Positions 13,237 to 14,854 of a stretch of DNA of 14,854 nucleotides are shown here, in pieces. Each line of letters starts with the position of its first letter. Positions within the stretch are counted from its first letter, which is position 1. This DNA comes from an uncultured Lachnospiraceae bacterium (GTDB lineage Bacteria; Bacillota; Clostridia; Lachnospirales; Lachnospiraceae). Both the position numbers and the translations under genes were made by a program. The stretch lies in the NCBI GenBank assembly GCA_910586605.1, contig CAJUJR010000069.1:1-14854 (forward strand), read 5' to 3'. Under the pieces are notes generated by a model that was given only the letters and a program-made list of their open reading frames with translations, was not told the DNA's origin and searched no databases.

Positions 13237-13263
13237 AAGAGAAAAAGGGACAGGTTTGTTTTT

Positions 13264-14784
13264 ATGGTACGAAAAAAGAAAAAAAGGGTTCTTTTGCTGC
13301 GTTATCTCCAGAAAAACGATGTGGTATTGCGCATCTATACTTCCTTTGCATTTTTGCTGACGCTGACTGGGGTGCTGATTGGCTTTATATTTATCATGCT
13401 TTATGAGAAAAATTATGTCCGTTCGTATGTACAGCTCCTGACAAGCCAGGGGAAAGCAATATCAAAGCGTGTTTCCAGGTTTGCATATAGAGAAAAACCG
13501 ACAGGGTTTGGAAGGTATATTGCTTATGTTGATGAAATGGAACAGGCAGAAAATACAGATGTATGGGTGGTGTCGAACAAAAAAGCGGAAAAACCGCTGA
13601 AGGGAGAGTATGTGAATGCACAGATAGAAAAAACAAATCTGTCTGAAGATATGGTTTCTGTCGTTGAGAAGGCATTTCTTGGTGAAACTGCTTCCAGTTC
13701 CAGCCATGATAAGGTTTATGGCGGCATGACAACGCTTTGCGTCGCAATGCCGGTAAAAGACAGGGAGACGAAAGAGGTAATTGGCGCTGTTATCATGGTA
13801 TCAATGATTGACAGGCAGACTATGGGGATGCGGGAAGGGAGATACCTGATTACATTAAGCGTTGTTGCTGCAATTGTCCTTTCTTATCTGGTAGCAGTTG
13901 TTTTTTCAAGCTTTTTGTCAAGGCCGCTTGAAAAGATTGGGAAACGGATTGGGGCTTTGGCTGGGGGAGATTATTCCAGGATTGAGGTAAAAAGGCCATA
14001 TTCCCAAATTGGTATTTTGGAAAACTCTTTAAATTATCTGTCTGGGGAACTACAGCGGTCTGCCAGGGAACATGAAGAGCTGGAACAGGCAAGGAGGGAT
14101 TTCTTTGCAAATGTATCACATGAACTTAGGACGCCGATTACAGTAATGCGTGGATATACGGAAACATTGGCGGATGGGATTTTAGAAGAGCAGGAACAGA
14201 TTACAGAACTATATGGAAGGATGCTGCAGGAGTGCAGGGGGATGGAGCGGTTAGTTGGAGATTTGTTTATTTTGTCCAAAATGCAGAATCCGGATTTTGA
14301 AATTGAAAAAGAACCAGTCAGCCTTATGCAGGTTTTTCAAGATGTAATCCGTAGTGGCAATATGGTTGGGAAAGAAAAAGAAATCCATATTACACTGTCT
14401 GCGCCGGAAGAAGAGCCTTGCCTGATTCTTGGGGACTATGGGCGGCTGCGCCAGATGTTTATGATTATAGTGGATAATGCTGTTAAATTTTCTAAAGAGA
14501 ATGGAAAGATTGACATTGTTGTTGAAAAAAAGGAAAGCCGGTATTATGTTTCCATACGAGATTATGGAGTTGGGATTTCAAAAGAACAGCTCCCGTTTAT
14601 ATTTGAAAAATTCTATACATCGAAAATGCGGCAAAATGAGAAAGGAACCGGATTGGGCCTGATGATAGCGAAACAGATTGCGCTGCGGCATGACGGGGAT
14701 ATCCAGGTAGAAAGCGCAGAGCAGGAAGGGACAGTATTCCGTTTTTCCTTTGAAGAATGTACATGTGTGGAGGATTTTATTTGA
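13264..14784 (+). CDS. Membrane sensor histidine kinase (HAMP-HisKA-HATPase)
   Basis: A 506-residue sensor kinase partner of the preceding regulator. A basic N-terminus (MVRKKKKR) precedes TM1 (about 22-46); an extracytoplasmic sensing region follows (about 47-193), then TM2 (about 194-219). A HAMP domain (about 220-265) leads to HisKA with phosphoacceptor His286 in FANVSHELRTP. The ATP-binding domain has an N box with Asn405 (VDNAVKF), a G1 box DYGVGI (433-438), an F box FIFEKFY (445-451) and a G2 box GTGLGL (461-466). All catalytic motifs are intact. The sensing region is about 150 residues, of the size of a single PAS-like extracytoplasmic fold, but I recognise no ligand motif. The start has only a weak SD (CAGG, 9 bases upstream), so translation may depend partly on coupling with the regulator gene. 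Confidence 0.95.
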   Translation: MVRKKKKRVLLLRYLQKNDVVLRIYTSFAFLLTLTGVLIGFIFIMLYEKNYVRSYVQLLTSQGKAISKRVSRFAYREKPTGFGRYIAYVDEMEQAENTDVWVVSNKKAEKPLKGEYVNAQIEKTNLSEDMVSVVEKAFLGETASSSSHDKVYGGMTTLCVAMPVKDRETKEVIGAVIMVSMIDRQTMGMREGRYLITLSVVAAIVLSYLVAVVFSSFLSRPLEKIGKRIGALAGGDYSRIEVKRPYSQIGILENSLNYLSGELQRSAREHEELEQARRDFFANVSHELRTPITVMRGYTETLADGILEEQEQITELYGRMLQECRGMERLVGDLFILSKMQNPDFEIEKEPVSLMQVFQDVIRSGNMVGKEKEIHITLSAPEEEPCLILGDYGRLRQMFMIIVDNAVKFSKENGKIDIVVEKKESRYYVSIRDYGVGISKEQLPFIFEKFYTSKMRQNEKGTGLGLMIAKQIALRHDGDIQVESAEQEGTVFRFSFEECTCVEDFI

Positions 14785-14802
14785 CTGCGGATGGTAATAA
14801 TT

Positions 14803-14832
14803 TGTTACTATTCACAGCCAATCGTAGCCGGA
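14803..14832 (-). repeat. Dispersed intergenic repeat, copy C (other arm of 30-bp inverted repeat)
   Basis: These 30 bases are the exact reverse complement of 21-50, and beyond them lies a similar AT-rich stretch containing ATTTTTTATT on the minus strand. It starts 18 bases after the kinase stop codon. No hairpin-plus-T terminator was seen between the stop and the window end. On the minus strand, TTGAGA precedes the core at the same distance as the TTGACA of copy B. Confidence 0.9.
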
Positions 14833-14854
14833 TCTCAATAAAAAATCTCTTCCC

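Noticed and set aside
1..14854. CRISPR array, tRNA or rRNA genes, phage or conjugation genes
   Set aside because: No regularly spaced repeats, no cloverleaf or rRNA signature, and no phage, integrase or transposase domains were seen.

Overview
The window reads as chromosomal DNA from a low-to-moderate GC Firmicute, most likely Clostridia and probably Lachnospiraceae. Grounds: A/G-rich Shine-Dalgarno sites ahead of most genes, a SAM-I (S-box) riboswitch ahead of metK, a nifS-nifU-mnmA gene order, a cytoplasmic neopullulanase-type GH13 enzyme, and codon use mixing AT-rich third positions with frequent CGC/GGC. Genus or species cannot be assigned from this alone. Nothing here is a prophage, large transposon or CRISPR array; most genes are housekeeping.

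Layout. 1-303 is a gene-free leader with a repeat copy, an inverted repeat and a terminator-like hairpin. 304-1878 is a DEAD-box RNA helicase with a C-terminal DbpA-type RNA-binding domain. 1879-2430 holds a strong promoter, a SAM-I riboswitch with its terminator, then about 230 nt of further leader with two abutting hairpins and a possible 14-codon upstream ORF, followed by metK. A terminator and a 53-bp palindromic element separate metK from cca (tRNA CCA-adding enzyme). Next come a GH13 alpha-glucan hydrolase and a membrane-anchored CapA-family protein, which look co-transcribed. 8650-11453 is the operon nifS-nifU-mnmA: cysteine desulfurase, Fe-S scaffold and tRNA U34 2-thiolase, a sulfur-trafficking module. 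After a second copy of the 53-bp element, a single minus-strand gene encodes a secreted protein with bacterial Ig-like domains, back to back with a two-component system (OmpR-type response regulator plus sensor kinase) that ends the window.

How the genes connect. NifS mobilises cysteine sulfur for NifU (clusters) and ultimately MnmA (s2U34). MetK makes S-adenosylmethionine and its leader senses it. The helicase, Cca and MnmA all act on RNA. The amylase would degrade internalised maltodextrin. The two-component system may sense an envelope signal, and the divergent Ig-like protein is a natural but unproven target.

The least explained parts are non-coding. (1) A dispersed intergenic element with core GCTGTGAATAGTAACA occurs four times (30-50, 1902-1922 degenerate, 12440-12460, and inverted at 14803-14823); the first and last copies extend to a perfect 30-bp inverted repeat just inside the two window ends. 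(2) A 53-bp palindromic, MITE-like element occurs twice (3694-3746 and 11492-11544). (3) The metK leader has a second structured layer beyond the riboswitch. None of these could be searched against databases here.
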